Shown: piece after piece, positions 19,252 through 29,226 of the stretch | Position numbering within the stretch: position 1 is the stretch's first letter | Layout: each line of letters opens with the position of its first letter | Assembly: GCF_001038625.1 (NCBI RefSeq) | Contig: NZ_CP011803.1 | Location: 2,046,001 to 2,110,000, forward strand | From: Clostridium carboxidivorans P7 | GTDB taxonomy: Bacteria; Bacillota; Clostridia; Clostridiales; Clostridiaceae | Length of the DNA: 64,000 bases | Direction: 5' to 3' | The notes under the pieces: generated by a model | What the model saw: only the letters and a program-made list of their open reading frames with translations | Databases searched by the model: none | What the model was told of the DNA's origin: nothing | Translations under genes and position numbers: made by a program

Positions 19252-22200
19252 CTAACCTTTTGCAAATTTTTTTCTAAAGAATAGTTTTAAATCATTCAAA
19301 TATGTGTATACCACTGGCACAAATAATAATGTCAATAATGTAGATGTAATTAATCCTCCAATAATTGCAAAAGCCATAGGTGCACGTTGTTCTGATCCTG
19401 CACCAGAAGCTATTGCTGTAGGAATCATACCAAAAATCATTGCTAAAGAAGTCATAATAATTGGTCTTAAACGTGTATGACCAGCATTTATTAAAGCTTC
19501 TTTTAAATTCATTCCTTTACTATAATTTTGTTTTGCAAAGTCAATAAGCAAAATTGCATTTTTAGTAACTAATCCCATTAGCATGATAACACCTATTGCA
19601 GACATCATATCTAATTCTTTATTGCCAACAAGTAAACCTAAAATTGCACCGATAAGGGCTAGTGGCAGCGAAAGTAAAATAGCAAGTGGATCTACAAAAC
19701 TTTCAAACTGAGCTGCAATTACAAGGAATATAAACAAAACTCCCATAAGAAGTGCTTGAGCTAAACCTCCCATGCTTTCTGCCATTTGGTCTTGACTTCC
19801 TCCAGCACTTAACTTTATATCCTTAGGCGTAGGTGCTTCACTTTTCAGTTTATTACTAAATGCTTTAGTAAAATTACTTTGTGCTACTTGAGCATAATTT
19901 GCGCTTAATTGAATTTCTCTTTCTTTATCATACCTATTTATAGTAGATGAAGATGTGGAGAATACTTTTTTAGTTACTTGATCTATAGGAACCATTTTAC
20001 CACTTGTACTGGTCACATAAATTCCTTGTAAACTACCAAAATCTTTTCTATCATTTTTTTCAAGCTGCATACGGACATCATATCTATCCTTTTCAGTTTC
20101 ATACTGACTTACTACAGTTCCATTAAATAAAGTATTCAATGTACTAGAAACTGTACTTGGATTTACTCCTAAATCGCCAGCTTTATCTCTATCCACTTCA
20201 AGCTTCACTTCTGGCTTTCCAGATGTATAAGTAATGCCTACATCTACTGCTCCAGGGGTATTTTTCATTACTTTTTCAACCTTTAAAGCATATTTTTGCA
20301 GTTTTTCAAAATCTGAACCTTGAACATGATATTGAACTGACTTACCTGAGCCTGTAGAACCACCAGCTGAGTTAATTGATAAATTGATTCCTGGAATATT
20401 AACTAAATCCTGTCGCATCTTTACTATAATTTCATCAATACTATCTTTTCTATCTTTCTTATCTGAAATTTTTACATTAAGTTTAATTTTATTTGATTGA
20501 ACTGTAGAAGATATATATTGTACAGTTTTATTCTTCTTAATAACAGCTTCCATATCTTTATCAATCTTTGAAGCATTATCCAGAGTGGAACTTGCATCCA
20601 AATCTGCTGTTATTGCTATTTGTCCATTATCCGTTGCAGCAACAAAGCCTGTCTTCAATTGTGTAGCTAAAAGCAAACTTAATACTAATAACCCTATTGG
20701 TATCATTAAAGTTACAATTCTATGTTCTAGTGCCCACTTTAACAATTTAGAATAAGCCCTAGATAAGTTATCAAAAGAATTATTAAATCTTTCTAAATAC
20801 TTTCCTATTATAGGAACTTCCTTTTCTTTACTGCTTAAACTCTTTGCAGAAAGCATTGGTACCAAGGTAAAAGCTACAAATAGTGAAACCAAAACACTGG
20901 CAGCAACGGTCAGTCCAAATTGTACAAGGAACTTTCCTACCATACCATTAATCATAGCAATAGGAAGAAATACTGCTACTATGGCAAGAGTAGTAGCTAT
21001 AACTGCAAGTCCTATTTCTGAAGTTCCATCCTTTGCTGCTTGAATTGGACTTTTACCCATATTAAGATGACGCACGATATTTTCGATAACAACTATAGCA
21101 TCATCAATAAGTAATCCAACAGCAAGGGATAACGCCATTAGTGATACTGTATTAAGTGTAAAGTTCATAAATTTCATTACTGCGAAAGTAGTAATTATGG
21201 ATACAGGTATAGAAACTGCACTAATTGCAGTACTGGCAACATTCTTAAGAAATATAAAAACTACAATTACCGCAAGTATACATCCTTCTATCATTGTTTG
21301 CTGAACATCTTTAACTGAATCAATTATAGATGTTGAATTATCGGCTACAAGGTTAATTTTAACCCCTGATGGCAAGCTTTTTTTTATGCTTTCAATTTCT
21401 TTTTTAACATCCTTAGCTACTTGTACTGTATTTGAATTAGATTGTTTGACAATATCAATACCAATTGCTTCCTTACCATTATAAAAAGATAAACTACTTT
21501 TTTCTTTACTTCCATCCTCAACTGTTGCAATATCTTCAAGTTTAATTTCACTACCATTACGTTTGGTAATTAAAACATTAAGAAAATCATCTACCTTCTT
21601 TATAGAAGAATTAGTTTTTAAGCTTATTTGTGTATCTCCACTAGAAACTTTACCACTGGATAGATTAATATTATCAGCACTTAAACCATTGGTAAGTTCT
21701 GAAACTGTAATATTTAAGGAATTCATTTTCTCTTTATTTAGTTTTATGTGAACTTCTTTTTCCTCTTCACCAGAGGTATTGACGGCTCCAACCCCATTTA
21801 TGGTTTGTAACTTTTTTACAAGGTTATCATCCACTATCTGTGATAACTCTTTATTAGACATTGAACCAGTTATAGCAAAAGAAAAAATAGCTGATGCACT
21901 AGCATCAAATTTTGAAACTACAGGATCATCAATATCTCTTGGCAGACTGTTACGGATATTAGATAACTTATCTTTCACCTCCTGCATTGCTTCAGCCGAA
22001 GGTTTTTCTAAAGCAAAGGAAATAGTAGTACTTGAAACTCCTTCTATTATAGTTGAGCTAACATGCTTCACTCCCGATATTTGACTTACTGCATCTTCTA
22101 CTTTTTTTGTTATCTTTGACTCAATTTGATCTGGATCTGCTCCATTTTGAGTTATCCTAACAGATACCGTTGGCATATCAACATCTGGAAGCTGATCCAT

Positions 22201-22299
22201 TGGTAAATTTATATAACTAATGGCACCTAAGGCCAATAAAGCAATAATAATTACAGTGATAAATACAGGTCTTTTTAAACTAACATCTGATAAAAACAT
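19252..22299 (-). CDS. RND-family efflux pump (AcrB/SwrC-like)
   Basis: A full-length inner-membrane proton-driven exporter of 1015 residues. The start SLKRPVFITVIIIALLALG is TM1. Two large extracytoplasmic porter regions (about 35-330 and 550-860) alternate with two six-helix bundles. The TM4 proton-relay motif GLLIDDAIVVIENI lies near 396. It resembles the HAE1 group and the Gram-positive SwrC/YerP exporters, which remove lipopeptides, fatty acids or drugs. It follows its adaptor gene by 16 bases. No outer-membrane channel is expected in this Gram-positive, so export is to the cell surface. Substrate unknown. Confidence 0.93.
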   Translation of the reverse strand: MFLSDVSLKRPVFITVIIIALLALGAISYINLPMDQLPDVDMPTVSVRITQNGADPDQIESKITKKVEDAVSQISGVKHVSSTIIEGVSSTTISFALEKPSAEAMQEVKDKLSNIRNSLPRDIDDPVVSKFDASASAIFSFAITGSMSNKELSQIVDDNLVKKLQTINGVGAVNTSGEEEKEVHIKLNKEKMNSLNITVSELTNGLSADNINLSSGKVSSGDTQISLKTNSSIKKVDDFLNVLITKRNGSEIKLEDIATVEDGSKEKSSLSFYNGKEAIGIDIVKQSNSNTVQVAKDVKKEIESIKKSLPSGVKINLVADNSTSIIDSVKDVQQTMIEGCILAVIVVFIFLKNVASTAISAVSIPVSIITTFAVMKFMNFTLNTVSLMALSLAVGLLIDDAIVVIENIVRHLNMGKSPIQAAKDGTSEIGLAVIATTLAIVAVFLPIAMINGMVGKFLVQFGLTVAASVLVSLFVAFTLVPMLSAKSLSSKEKEVPIIGKYLERFNNSFDNLSRAYSKLLKWALEHRIVTLMIPIGLLVLSLLLATQLKTGFVAATDNGQIAITADLDASSTLDNASKIDKDMEAVIKKNKTVQYISSTVQSNKIKLNVKISDKKDRKDSIDEIIVKMRQDLVNIPGINLSINSAGGSTGSGKSVQYHVQGSDFEKLQKYALKVEKVMKNTPGAVDVGITYTSGKPEVKLEVDRDKAGDLGVNPSTVSSTLNTLFNGTVVSQYETEKDRYDVRMQLEKNDRKDFGSLQGIYVTSTSGKMVPIDQVTKKVFSTSSSTINRYDKEREIQLSANYAQVAQSNFTKAFSNKLKSEAPTPKDIKLSAGGSQDQMAESMGGLAQALLMGVLFIFLVIAAQFESFVDPLAILLSLPLALIGAILGLLVGNKELDMMSAIGVIMLMGLVTKNAILLIDFAKQNYSKGMNLKEALINAGHTRLRPIIMTSLAMIFGMIPTAIASGAGSEQRAPMAFAIIGGLITSTLLTLLFVPVVYTYLNDLKLFFRKKFAKG

Positions 22300-22315
22300 A
22301 ATTAAACTTCAACTC

Positions 22316-23551
22316 CTATTCTGCTAATGCTTTTACAGCATCACCATCTTGCAAAGTGCTTATATTAGTACAAATAACATTATCTCCATCTTTTATTCCA
22401 GACTTTATTTCTACTGTATCTTCACTAATTTCTCCTACAGTTATATTTTGTTTTTTTGCTACTCCATTATTATTTATAAAAACATAATAGTTTCCTTCAC
22501 TACCTCCTAATGCTTTTAGTGGCAATGTAATTGCTTTTTTATTTTCATCCTTAACAATTTTTATCTTTCCAAAAACACCAGGCTTAAGCTTTCCATCTTT
22601 ATTGTCAATCTGAATTTTACACTTAAATGTTCTAGATTGAGGATCTGCTGCACCATCAATATTCTTAATAACTCCATCATATTCTTTTGAATCTTCACTG
22701 CTTAGCTTAAATTTAGTTTTTGTTCCTAATTTCACATAACTTAAATCACTATCTTTCACTTCAATAACAGCATTTATTGAAGATATATTTTCTACTTTTC
22801 CAATGACTGTTCCAGGACTTATATATTGACCTACAGTAATATTTTTTCCACTGACAACTCCACTAACTGGAGCTGTAATAATTGTGTTTTGTAGTGATTC
22901 TCTTTGAGTATTCAAATCTGTTTGTGATTTTTGTATGTTAGCTCTTTGTGCATCTGCAGAAAGACTTGAAGACTCCGCATTCGCTCTAGCTGTTTGTAAA
23001 TCAGTTTGTGCATTTTTTAGCTGTGTTTCTGCATTTTCAAGATCAACTTTTGTTTCTGCACCTTGATCATAAAGAGCTTTCATTCTATCATAATTTCTTT
23101 CGGCACTTTCTAAATTTGTTTGCTGCTTATTAATTCCTATTTGTGAAGAGTTTGCTGAACTCTCTGATGAATTTAATTGAGCTTGTGCAGCAGCAGCTTG
23201 TGCTTCACTAGACTTTATACTGTTTCTTATATCAGTATCATCTAACTTTACTAAAGCTTGTCCAGCTGACACACTTTGTCCATTTTCAAAGGAAACTTGT
23301 GTAACCTTCCCTCCTACTTTATTACTTATAGTTCCTTCTTCAGATGCCTCAAGTGAAGTATTAAAGGCTGCACTATCTGCAAATGTATCTGTGCTAGCCT
23401 TAATTACTTTTACAGCAGCTTTATTCATATTAGTTGTGGAAATAGCTGAATTATTTTTTGCTTTACTTGAAAAAGTTCTTATTCCAACTGATATAGTTCC
23501 AACAGCAGCTAAAGCAATTATTATACAAATTAACTTCTTTCTTTTAATCAT
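22316..23551 (-). CDS. RND efflux periplasmic-adaptor-type subunit (MFP)
   Basis: Membrane-fusion protein, 411 residues. A single N-terminal anchor helix (7-27, CIIIALAAVGTISVGI) is followed by a split biotinyl-lipoyl domain (SFENGQSVSAGQALVKLDD at about 95-113, TAPVSGVV near 232). A long alpha-helical coiled-coil hairpin rich in Ala, Gln and Ser lies between the two halves (about 115-225). Beta-barrel and membrane-proximal domains close the protein. It is the first gene of the operon and would couple to the pump encoded downstream. The ATG follows AGGAGG. Control by the divergent two-component system is inferred from position. Confidence 0.92.
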   Translation of the reverse strand: MIKRKKLICIIIALAAVGTISVGIRTFSSKAKNNSAISTTNMNKAAVKVIKASTDTFADSAAFNTSLEASEEGTISNKVGGKVTQVSFENGQSVSAGQALVKLDDTDIRNSIKSSEAQAAAAQAQLNSSESSANSSQIGINKQQTNLESAERNYDRMKALYDQGAETKVDLENAETQLKNAQTDLQTARANAESSSLSADAQRANIQKSQTDLNTQRESLQNTIITAPVSGVVSGKNITVGQYISPGTVIGKVENISSINAVIEVKDSDLSYVKLGTKTKFKLSSEDSKEYDGVIKNIDGAADPQSRTFKCKIQIDNKDGKLKPGVFGKIKIVKDENKKAITLPLKALGGSEGNYYVFINNNGVAKKQNITVGEISEDTVEIKSGIKDGDNVICTNISTLQDGDAVKALAE

Positions 23552-23690
23552 TTTTTTCCTCCTAAAATAAATGCAAATTATTTATATATTTATTAAAATT
23601 AATTTTCACTCTAGTTTTTTCAATAAGCTTAATGTAAATTTTATGATTGGTTTCTTAAACTGATCATAATCGACATTATATGGCAGCATG

Positions 23691-23785
23691 AAAAACTAAA
23701 AATTAACTCAGAGGTTATAAATATGAACAATTTATAAACAAAGATAAATGATAATAATTTCACTGTCAGTTAATTTTAAGTTTTT
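23691..23785. repeat. Long-spaced inverted repeat in the efflux/regulator divergent region
   Basis: AAAAACTAAAAATTAACT (23691-23708) and AGTTAATTTTAAGTTTTT (23768-23785) match as an inverted pair at 17 of 18 positions, with a 59-base spacer. It lies in the 276-base region between the divergent efflux operon and response-regulator gene, upstream of a TATAAT at 23795-23800. It could be a paired operator or the base of a leader structure. Function is unknown. Confidence 0.5.
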
Positions 23786-23827
23786 TTTTTCATGTTATAA
23801 TTATTTCAAAGAAAAGGAGGTATAATA

Positions 23828-24505
23828 ATGTTTAAAATTTTAGTTGTAGAAGATGATAAAAGCCAGGCTAGGTTGATGAAGGCTATTCTCAGCCATGCTG
23901 GATATGAAATACATTTAGCACATAATGGAACTATTGCACTTGAGATCTTAGATCAAGTTCATATTGATTTAATTGTACTTGATGTGATGATGCCAGAAAT
24001 GAATGGATATGAATTTACTGAAACTATACGAAAAAGTGGAAATATGATTCCTATTCTAATGCTGACGGCTAAGCAACTTACTACAGATAAAATCAGAGGA
24101 TTTCAATCTGGAACAGATGATTATATGACAAAGCCAGCAGATGAAGAAGAACTGCTTTGGCGTATTAAAGCCTTGCTTAGGCGAGCAAAGGAAGCAAGTG
24201 AACATATACTTAAGATTGGCGAAGTTATACTAGATAGTGATGCGTTTACTGTCACACGGATAGATGAGAAACAGACACTTCCAAAGAAGGAATTTCAGCT
24301 GCTTTATAGACTGCTCTCTACTCCTGATTATATTTTCACCCGTCTTCAACTAATGGATGAAATATGGGGGATGGATTCAGAGTCTGTGGATACCACTGTT
24401 AACGTACATATTACAAGACTACGTAAAAGATTTAGCAGCTATCCTGAATTTGATATTGTTGCTATACGAGGTGTTGGATATAAGGCGGTGAAGAATGTTG
24501 AGTAA
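23828..24505 (+). CDS. OmpR-family response regulator
   Basis: A DNA-binding regulator of 225 residues. The receiver domain has VVEDDKSQAR, phospho-Asp in LIVLDVMMPEMNGYE (about 52) and the switch lysine in YMTKPADEEELL. The C-terminal winged helix (about 125-222) has the usual DTTVNVHITRLRKRF recognition segment. It overlaps its kinase gene by 11 bases and faces away from the RND operon, which it probably regulates. Codons look richer in G/C than those of neighbouring genes, which hints at horizontal acquisition of the pair. The ATG follows AAAGGAGGT. Confidence 0.93.
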   Translation: MFKILVVEDDKSQARLMKAILSHAGYEIHLAHNGTIALEILDQVHIDLIVLDVMMPEMNGYEFTETIRKSGNMIPILMLTAKQLTTDKIRGFQSGTDDYMTKPADEEELLWRIKALLRRAKEASEHILKIGEVILDSDAFTVTRIDEKQTLPKKEFQLLYRLLSTPDYIFTRLQLMDEIWGMDSESVDTTVNVHITRLRKRFSSYPEFDIVAIRGVGYKAVKNVE

Positions 24506-25538
24506 AAAAACGTCTTACTGGCGATTGACAATGATTTTTACAGGAATTGTATTTCTTATTCTGGTAGTTACTGCATTTATAATGTTTATTATCCTATTAT
24601 TGAGGAGTAAAGGAATACTTCAATTCCAGCTTTCATCCAATCCTTTTCGCTTATTCATTACGCTTGCTCTAATAAGTATACTGCTTGGAACTATGTTATC
24701 GGTTATTTTCAGCAGGATTCCATTAAGACTACTTCGTAAGATTATGATAGCAATAGATGCTCTTGCAGCAGGCGATTTCAGCACGCGAATTAATCTTAAA
24801 GGCATCCCGGAACTACAACAGCTTAGCAAAAGTTTTAATCATATGGCGGAGGAACTTAGCAGCATCGAAATTTTACGTTCTGATTTCGTAAATAACTTTT
24901 CCCACGAATTCAAATCACCTATTGTATCAATGCGTGGTTTTGCCAAAATGTTGAAATATAGTGATTTAACAGAGGAAGAACATAATGAATATCTTGACAT
25001 CATAATCAGTGAGTCTGACCGCTTGGTAGAGCTATCTAAAAATGTGCTGAATATCTGCAAAATTGAAAACCAGGCCATTATCTCAAACTCAAAAGAATAT
25101 AACCTGACAGAACAGATTAGAAGGTGTATTGCAATCATGGCACAAAAATGGAGCGCAAAAGATCCTTCTTTTGATTTTGAGTGCGAAGAAATTAATTTTA
25201 TTGGAGATGAGGATTTGATTAGCCAGGTGTGGATTAATCTTATTGATAATGCAATTAAGTTTACCACTGCACATGTTCTAATTCATATGAGTCTACATCA
25301 GTATAATGACTCAATTCGCTTTAGTATAAGTGATAACGGCCCTGGAATGGATGAGGAAACACAGAAGCATATTTTTGATAAGTTTTATCAGGGAGACACT
25401 TCTCATGCCACACATGGAAATGGTTTGGGACTTCCAATTACAAAGAAAATTATAGAACTGCACAGCGGTACTATTTACGTAAAATGCGCAAATGGTAACG
25501 GTACAACTTTTATTATAGAATTACCTATACAAAAGTAA
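24495..25538 (+). CDS. Sensor histidine kinase
   Basis: A membrane kinase of 347 residues. Two transmembrane helices (about 12-34 and 52-73) are separated by only a short loop, so it has almost no external sensor and probably senses within the membrane, as cell-envelope stress kinases do. HAMP (about 75-125) is followed by the HisKA H-box FSHEFKSP (His near 137), the N-box NLIDNAIKFT and the G-boxes NGPGMDEE and GNGLGLPITKKI. It overlaps the regulator gene. The 13-base gap to the convergent MFS gene leaves no room for a separate terminator. Confidence 0.93.
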   Translation: MLSKKTSYWRLTMIFTGIVFLILVVTAFIMFIILLLRSKGILQFQLSSNPFRLFITLALISILLGTMLSVIFSRIPLRLLRKIMIAIDALAAGDFSTRINLKGIPELQQLSKSFNHMAEELSSIEILRSDFVNNFSHEFKSPIVSMRGFAKMLKYSDLTEEEHNEYLDIIISESDRLVELSKNVLNICKIENQAIISNSKEYNLTEQIRRCIAIMAQKWSAKDPSFDFECEEINFIGDEDLISQVWINLIDNAIKFTTAHVLIHMSLHQYNDSIRFSISDNGPGMDEETQKHIFDKFYQGDTSHATHGNGLGLPITKKIIELHSGTIYVKCANGNGTTFIIELPIQK

Positions 25539-25551
25539 TTAGCAAATTTAT

Positions 25552-26727
25552 TTAATAAGCAGATACATCATTATCTGTAAATTCCAATTTTCTAACAATA
25601 ATACATCCTAATATACTTATCATAATAATAAATACAGTTGGTAAATGGTTATTTATCCCCCACAATAAACCTGTTAATGATCCCCCTACAAATGAACCAA
25701 CAAATTGTATTGTGTTATAAACACCAGTAACAGTTCCTCTGGTATTCTTTGTAGAAAGCTTTGTTACACTACCTGGTAATAGTGCATTAAGACTCATATA
25801 TCCTGCCATAAAGATAGTTGTTCCTAAAAGGATACTATAAAAATTAGTAAAGAAGAGACATACTCCACCAATTAAAATACTTATAAAAGAAATAAGCGCT
25901 GATTGTGACAATTTCCCTCTATCTGCTCGCTTTGAAAAGATACTCATAATAATAATACCTATTAAGGTGGCTGGTAAAAATACTTTCCACATTGAAGCTA
26001 CACCAACACTTTTTTCTAATAATTGAGGGATGATATAAAAAATACTTACCATAGTATAACTTATAATAAAACCTGAAATGGACAGCTTTGTAAATAACTT
26101 ATTTTTCAATAATCCTATATAGTCTACTTTACTTTTTTCTTCATGTATTTTTTTAACATTATCTTTTTTAATAAATATAACTATATAAATCCATGACAAA
26201 AACACTAATACTGAGCAACCTGCAAACATTTTAGAAACTGAAATTATATTATATAAAAAAGGTCCTCCAACAAATCCTATTACCGCTGCAGATCCACTAA
26301 ACATACCAACAATACTCATTGACTGATTTCTTTTTTCATCTGGAATATTATCACCAATCCAAGAAAAACAAACAGCAGCAATTGCTCCTATGCCTTGCAG
26401 TGCTCTTGCTGTTATAAGAAGGTATATATTATCCGATATTGCCGCTAATGCTAGCCCTGATGCCAAAAATAGCGAACCAATGGTAAGTACATTTTTTCTT
26501 CCAATTCTATCACTTAAACTGCCAAAAGGCATCTGCATAATCCCTTGAATCAGACCATATATTCCAAGAGCTATACCTACCAGTGCCGGTGTATTATACA
26601 ATAATGTCTTACCATACACAGACATGAATGGAAGAATCATAACCATAGCAAGCTGCCTTAAAGCCATTGCAATACTTAAACTTACAATAAAGCTAATTTC
26701 ATACCTAGTAAAAGTACCTTTTTTCAC
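25552..26727 (-). CDS. Major facilitator superfamily transporter, drug-efflux type
   Basis: Twelve predicted membrane helices in 391 residues. The MFS motif A lies in the loop after TM2 (GSLSDRIGRKNVL, about 73-85), and a motif C-like Gly/Pro-rich segment lies in TM5 (GSAAVIGFVGGPFLY). This suits an H+-coupled exporter of the DHA1 group. Substrate is unknown. The start is GTG at 26727 behind AGGAAGTG. It is divergent from the second response regulator/kinase pair, which may control it, and its 3' end abuts the first kinase gene. Confidence 0.88.
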   Translation of the reverse strand: MKKGTFTRYEISFIVSLSIAMALRQLAMVMILPFMSVYGKTLLYNTPALVGIALGIYGLIQGIMQMPFGSLSDRIGRKNVLTIGSLFLASGLALAAISDNIYLLITARALQGIGAIAAVCFSWIGDNIPDEKRNQSMSIVGMFSGSAAVIGFVGGPFLYNIISVSKMFAGCSVLVFLSWIYIVIFIKKDNVKKIHEEKSKVDYIGLLKNKLFTKLSISGFIISYTMVSIFYIIPQLLEKSVGVASMWKVFLPATLIGIIIMSIFSKRADRGKLSQSALISFISILIGGVCLFFTNFYSILLGTTIFMAGYMSLNALLPGSVTKLSTKNTRGTVTGVYNTIQFVGSFVGGSLTGLLWGINNHLPTVFIIMISILGCIIVRKLEFTDNDVSAY

Positions 26728-27030
26728 AATTTTTCACTTCCTTTAATTTGTATTTTACCACATTTAACTATATTCCCCACAAATTATTTCCAACCTTTAT
26801 ATTTTCATACAGTACCATTTTATGTAGTTACATATTAAATTGTTCATTTCTCAATTTTTACACATACAATTTTGAGTTAACATAAGCATGGTGCTAAATC
26901 TATAGATTAAATTTCTTACTTTATATATACTATAAGTTAAGTATGTGAAAATTTTATAATCTACATATAATCTTTATAAAATTCAGCTATTATAAAGAGT
27001 AGTATATCTATATGATTTGAGGTGACTAAC
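26728..27030. other. Divergent intergenic region
   Basis: A 303-base promoter region between the MFS gene (minus) and the second response regulator (plus). It holds a perfect 10-bp palindrome ATCTATAGAT near 26900 in an otherwise AT-rich stretch. No clear -35/-10 pair and no small gene were seen. Confidence 0.45.
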
Positions 27031-27714
27031 ATGAATAAAATTCTTATAGTAGAAGATGAAGAAAAAATATCAAATGTACAAAAGGCTTATTTAGAAAAAG
27101 AAGGCTACGAAGTATATACATCAACTACAGGGCTAAAAGCTTTGGAATTATTTGATTCAATTGAATTTAACTTGATAATACTTGATTTAATGCTGCCAGA
27201 TATTCAAGGAGAAGAAATATGTAAAATTATAAGAAATAAATCTGATGTATATATATTTATGGTTACTGCTAAATCTGCATTGGAAGACAGAATAGAAGGT
27301 CTTAATACTGGTGCTGATGAATATTTAGTTAAACCTTTTAGTCCAAGAGAATTGGTGGCAAGAGTTAATTCCCTATTTAGAAGATTGGTATCAAATAATA
27401 GTTCCATTTTATGCTTTGACAATGGAAATTTAGAAATTCATAAAGATAGCAGAATTGTAAAAGTTAAAGGACTTGAAGTTTCTCTAACTCCTAATGAATT
27501 TGATATTTTATACTCTCTTGCAATGAATAAAGGAAAAGTTCTTACTAGAGAACAGTTAATTGACAGAGTTTTCGGTATGGACTTTGAAGGTTTTGATAGA
27601 ACAGTAGATGTCCATATAAAAAATATAAGGAAAAAAATAGAGGAAGACAGCAAAAACCCTAAGTATATACTGACAGTTACAAAACTTGGCTATAAGTTTG
27701 GTGGTGAAAGCTAA
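27031..27714 (+). CDS. OmpR-family response regulator (second pair)
   Basis: A DNA-binding regulator of 227 residues. The receiver begins KILIVEDEEKIS, with the phospho-Asp in LIILDLMLPDIQGEE (about 51) and the switch lysine in YLVKPFSPREL (about 100). The winged-helix output domain (about 128-224) includes VDVHIKNIRKKIEED. The ATG at 27031 follows GAGGTGA. An in-frame GTG at 27022 lies inside that site. The stop overlaps the kinase start by one base (TAATG). It is divergent from the MFS transporter gene, a likely target. Confidence 0.92.
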   Translation: MNKILIVEDEEKISNVQKAYLEKEGYEVYTSTTGLKALELFDSIEFNLIILDLMLPDIQGEEICKIIRNKSDVYIFMVTAKSALEDRIEGLNTGADEYLVKPFSPRELVARVNSLFRRLVSNNSSILCFDNGNLEIHKDSRIVKVKGLEVSLTPNEFDILYSLAMNKGKVLTREQLIDRVFGMDFEGFDRTVDVHIKNIRKKIEEDSKNPKYILTVTKLGYKFGGES

Positions 27715-29081
27715 TGTATAGTATTAGAAAAAAGCTGAGTATTATAATTTTAATTTGCTCTGTATTAGCTGCGTTTCTAACTGCTATTTTTGTAAATGTT
27801 ACAATAAACAATAAATTTAATAAATACATGTTAGATATTCAAAATAAGAGGAATAATAGAATAGTGCAGTATTTTGAAGAAGTTTATAAAAGGGATAAAA
27901 AATGGACATCAAATTCAGGAAGTGAAATGAAACATGAAGCATATATGAGTGATTATTGTTTAACTCTCCTGGATTCAAATAAAAAAATGATCTGGATGAT
28001 GGATCCAAACGATATTAAAGGTAAAGAACATTTTAAAGCTTTAAGCAACAAAAGTGGTGTTTATATTACAAACAGTTTTCCAATTAAATATAATGGAAGT
28101 ACTGTTGGATATGTAGAAATAGGCCAATATTCTTCAGTATTATTATCTACTGAAGACATAAATTTTAAGTTATCCATTAATAAGGGAATTGGTGCTAGTA
28201 TCTTTTTAAGCCTTTTCATTATAATAATTATAAGCCTTTATATTTCAAAACAATTTTCAGTTCCCATAAGAGAAGTATCTAATATATCTGTAAACCTATC
28301 TAATGGAGATTATAATTCTAGAACTAGTGTAAAAACAGACATATTGGAAATTGAAAAACTTAAAAGCAGCATAAATACTTTAGGGGAAAAACTTAAGCAT
28401 CAAGATCTATTAAGAAAAAGACTAATTTCTGACATATCTCATGAAATAAGAACTCCATTAAATATTCTTCAAAATAACTTAGAAGCTATGATTGATGGAA
28501 TTTTCCCCGTAAATACAGAACAACTAGTAGCTTTAAATGATGAAGTTATTAGATTTGGTAAGCTTTTAAATAATCTAAATACCCTAAAAAAATTTGAGTC
28601 AGAAACAATTTCTATTAATAAGGAAAAAGTACCTTTAAATGAGCTATTATCTTCAATATGTGATGATTTTTCGATTGCATTAAATGAAAAAAACATAGAG
28701 CTAATCTACAATACAAAATCAGGTAAAAGCTATAATATATTTGGAGATACAGATAAATTAAAACAGGTATTTATTAACCTTCTATCTAATGCAATAAAAT
28801 TTTCAAATGTCAGTGGAAAAATTTGGGTTAATTTAACCAGAGTAAAAGAAGAAATTATTGTTAGTATAAGAGATACCGGAATTGGAATTCAAAAGGAAGA
28901 TTTACCTTTTATATTTGAAAGGCTTTACAGAGGAGATAAAAGTAGAAATAAAATTGAAGGAAGTGGACTAGGTTTAACCATAGTAAAGGATATTTTAACT
29001 TTACATTCAGCCTCAATTAATGTTGAAAGCGAAGAAGGAAGAGGCTCTACATTTACTATACGATTTAAAGCAATTAATTAA
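27714..29081 (+). CDS. Sensor histidine kinase (second pair)
   Basis: A membrane kinase of 455 residues. TM1 (about 7-28) and TM2 (about 160-182) enclose an extracellular sensor of about 130 residues that includes DSNKKMIWMMDPNDIKG. The cytoplasmic part has HAMP, HisKA with DISHEIRTPLNIL (His near 243), and a HATPase with NLLSNAIKFS, DTGIGIQKED and GSGLGLTIVKDIL. It is translationally coupled to the regulator gene. A hairpin terminator follows. The external sensor domain is not a family that can be named by eye. Confidence 0.93.
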   Translation: MYSIRKKLSIIILICSVLAAFLTAIFVNVTINNKFNKYMLDIQNKRNNRIVQYFEEVYKRDKKWTSNSGSEMKHEAYMSDYCLTLLDSNKKMIWMMDPNDIKGKEHFKALSNKSGVYITNSFPIKYNGSTVGYVEIGQYSSVLLSTEDINFKLSINKGIGASIFLSLFIIIIISLYISKQFSVPIREVSNISVNLSNGDYNSRTSVKTDILEIEKLKSSINTLGEKLKHQDLLRKRLISDISHEIRTPLNILQNNLEAMIDGIFPVNTEQLVALNDEVIRFGKLLNNLNTLKKFESETISINKEKVPLNELLSSICDDFSIALNEKNIELIYNTKSGKSYNIFGDTDKLKQVFINLLSNAIKFSNVSGKIWVNLTRVKEEIIVSIRDTGIGIQKEDLPFIFERLYRGDKSRNKIEGSGLGLTIVKDILTLHSASINVESEEGRGSTFTIRFKAIN

Positions 29082-29093
29082 CATTTAAAAAAC

Positions 29094-29127
29094 AGCCTAA
29101 TGATTAAAGCAATTTTTTCATTAGGCT
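29094..29127 (+). terminator. Terminator of the second two-component operon
   Basis: AGCCTAATGA (29094-29103) pairs with TCATTAGGCT (29118-29127). It begins 12 bases after the kinase stop and is followed by ATTTTAT. Confidence 0.8.
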
Positions 29128-29226
29128 ATTTTATATATATTGTATTAAATGCATAAAGTTAAATTGTTTAGTACAAAATAAAACTTGTAAATATAGATAT
29201 AAAAGATTTTAAGGAGGATTTGAATT

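Noticed and set aside
23720..23765. Fur box (GATAAATGATAATAATTTCA) upstream of the first OmpR-type regulator
   Set aside because: It matches only half of the consensus and has no inverted second half, unlike the box ahead of feoA.
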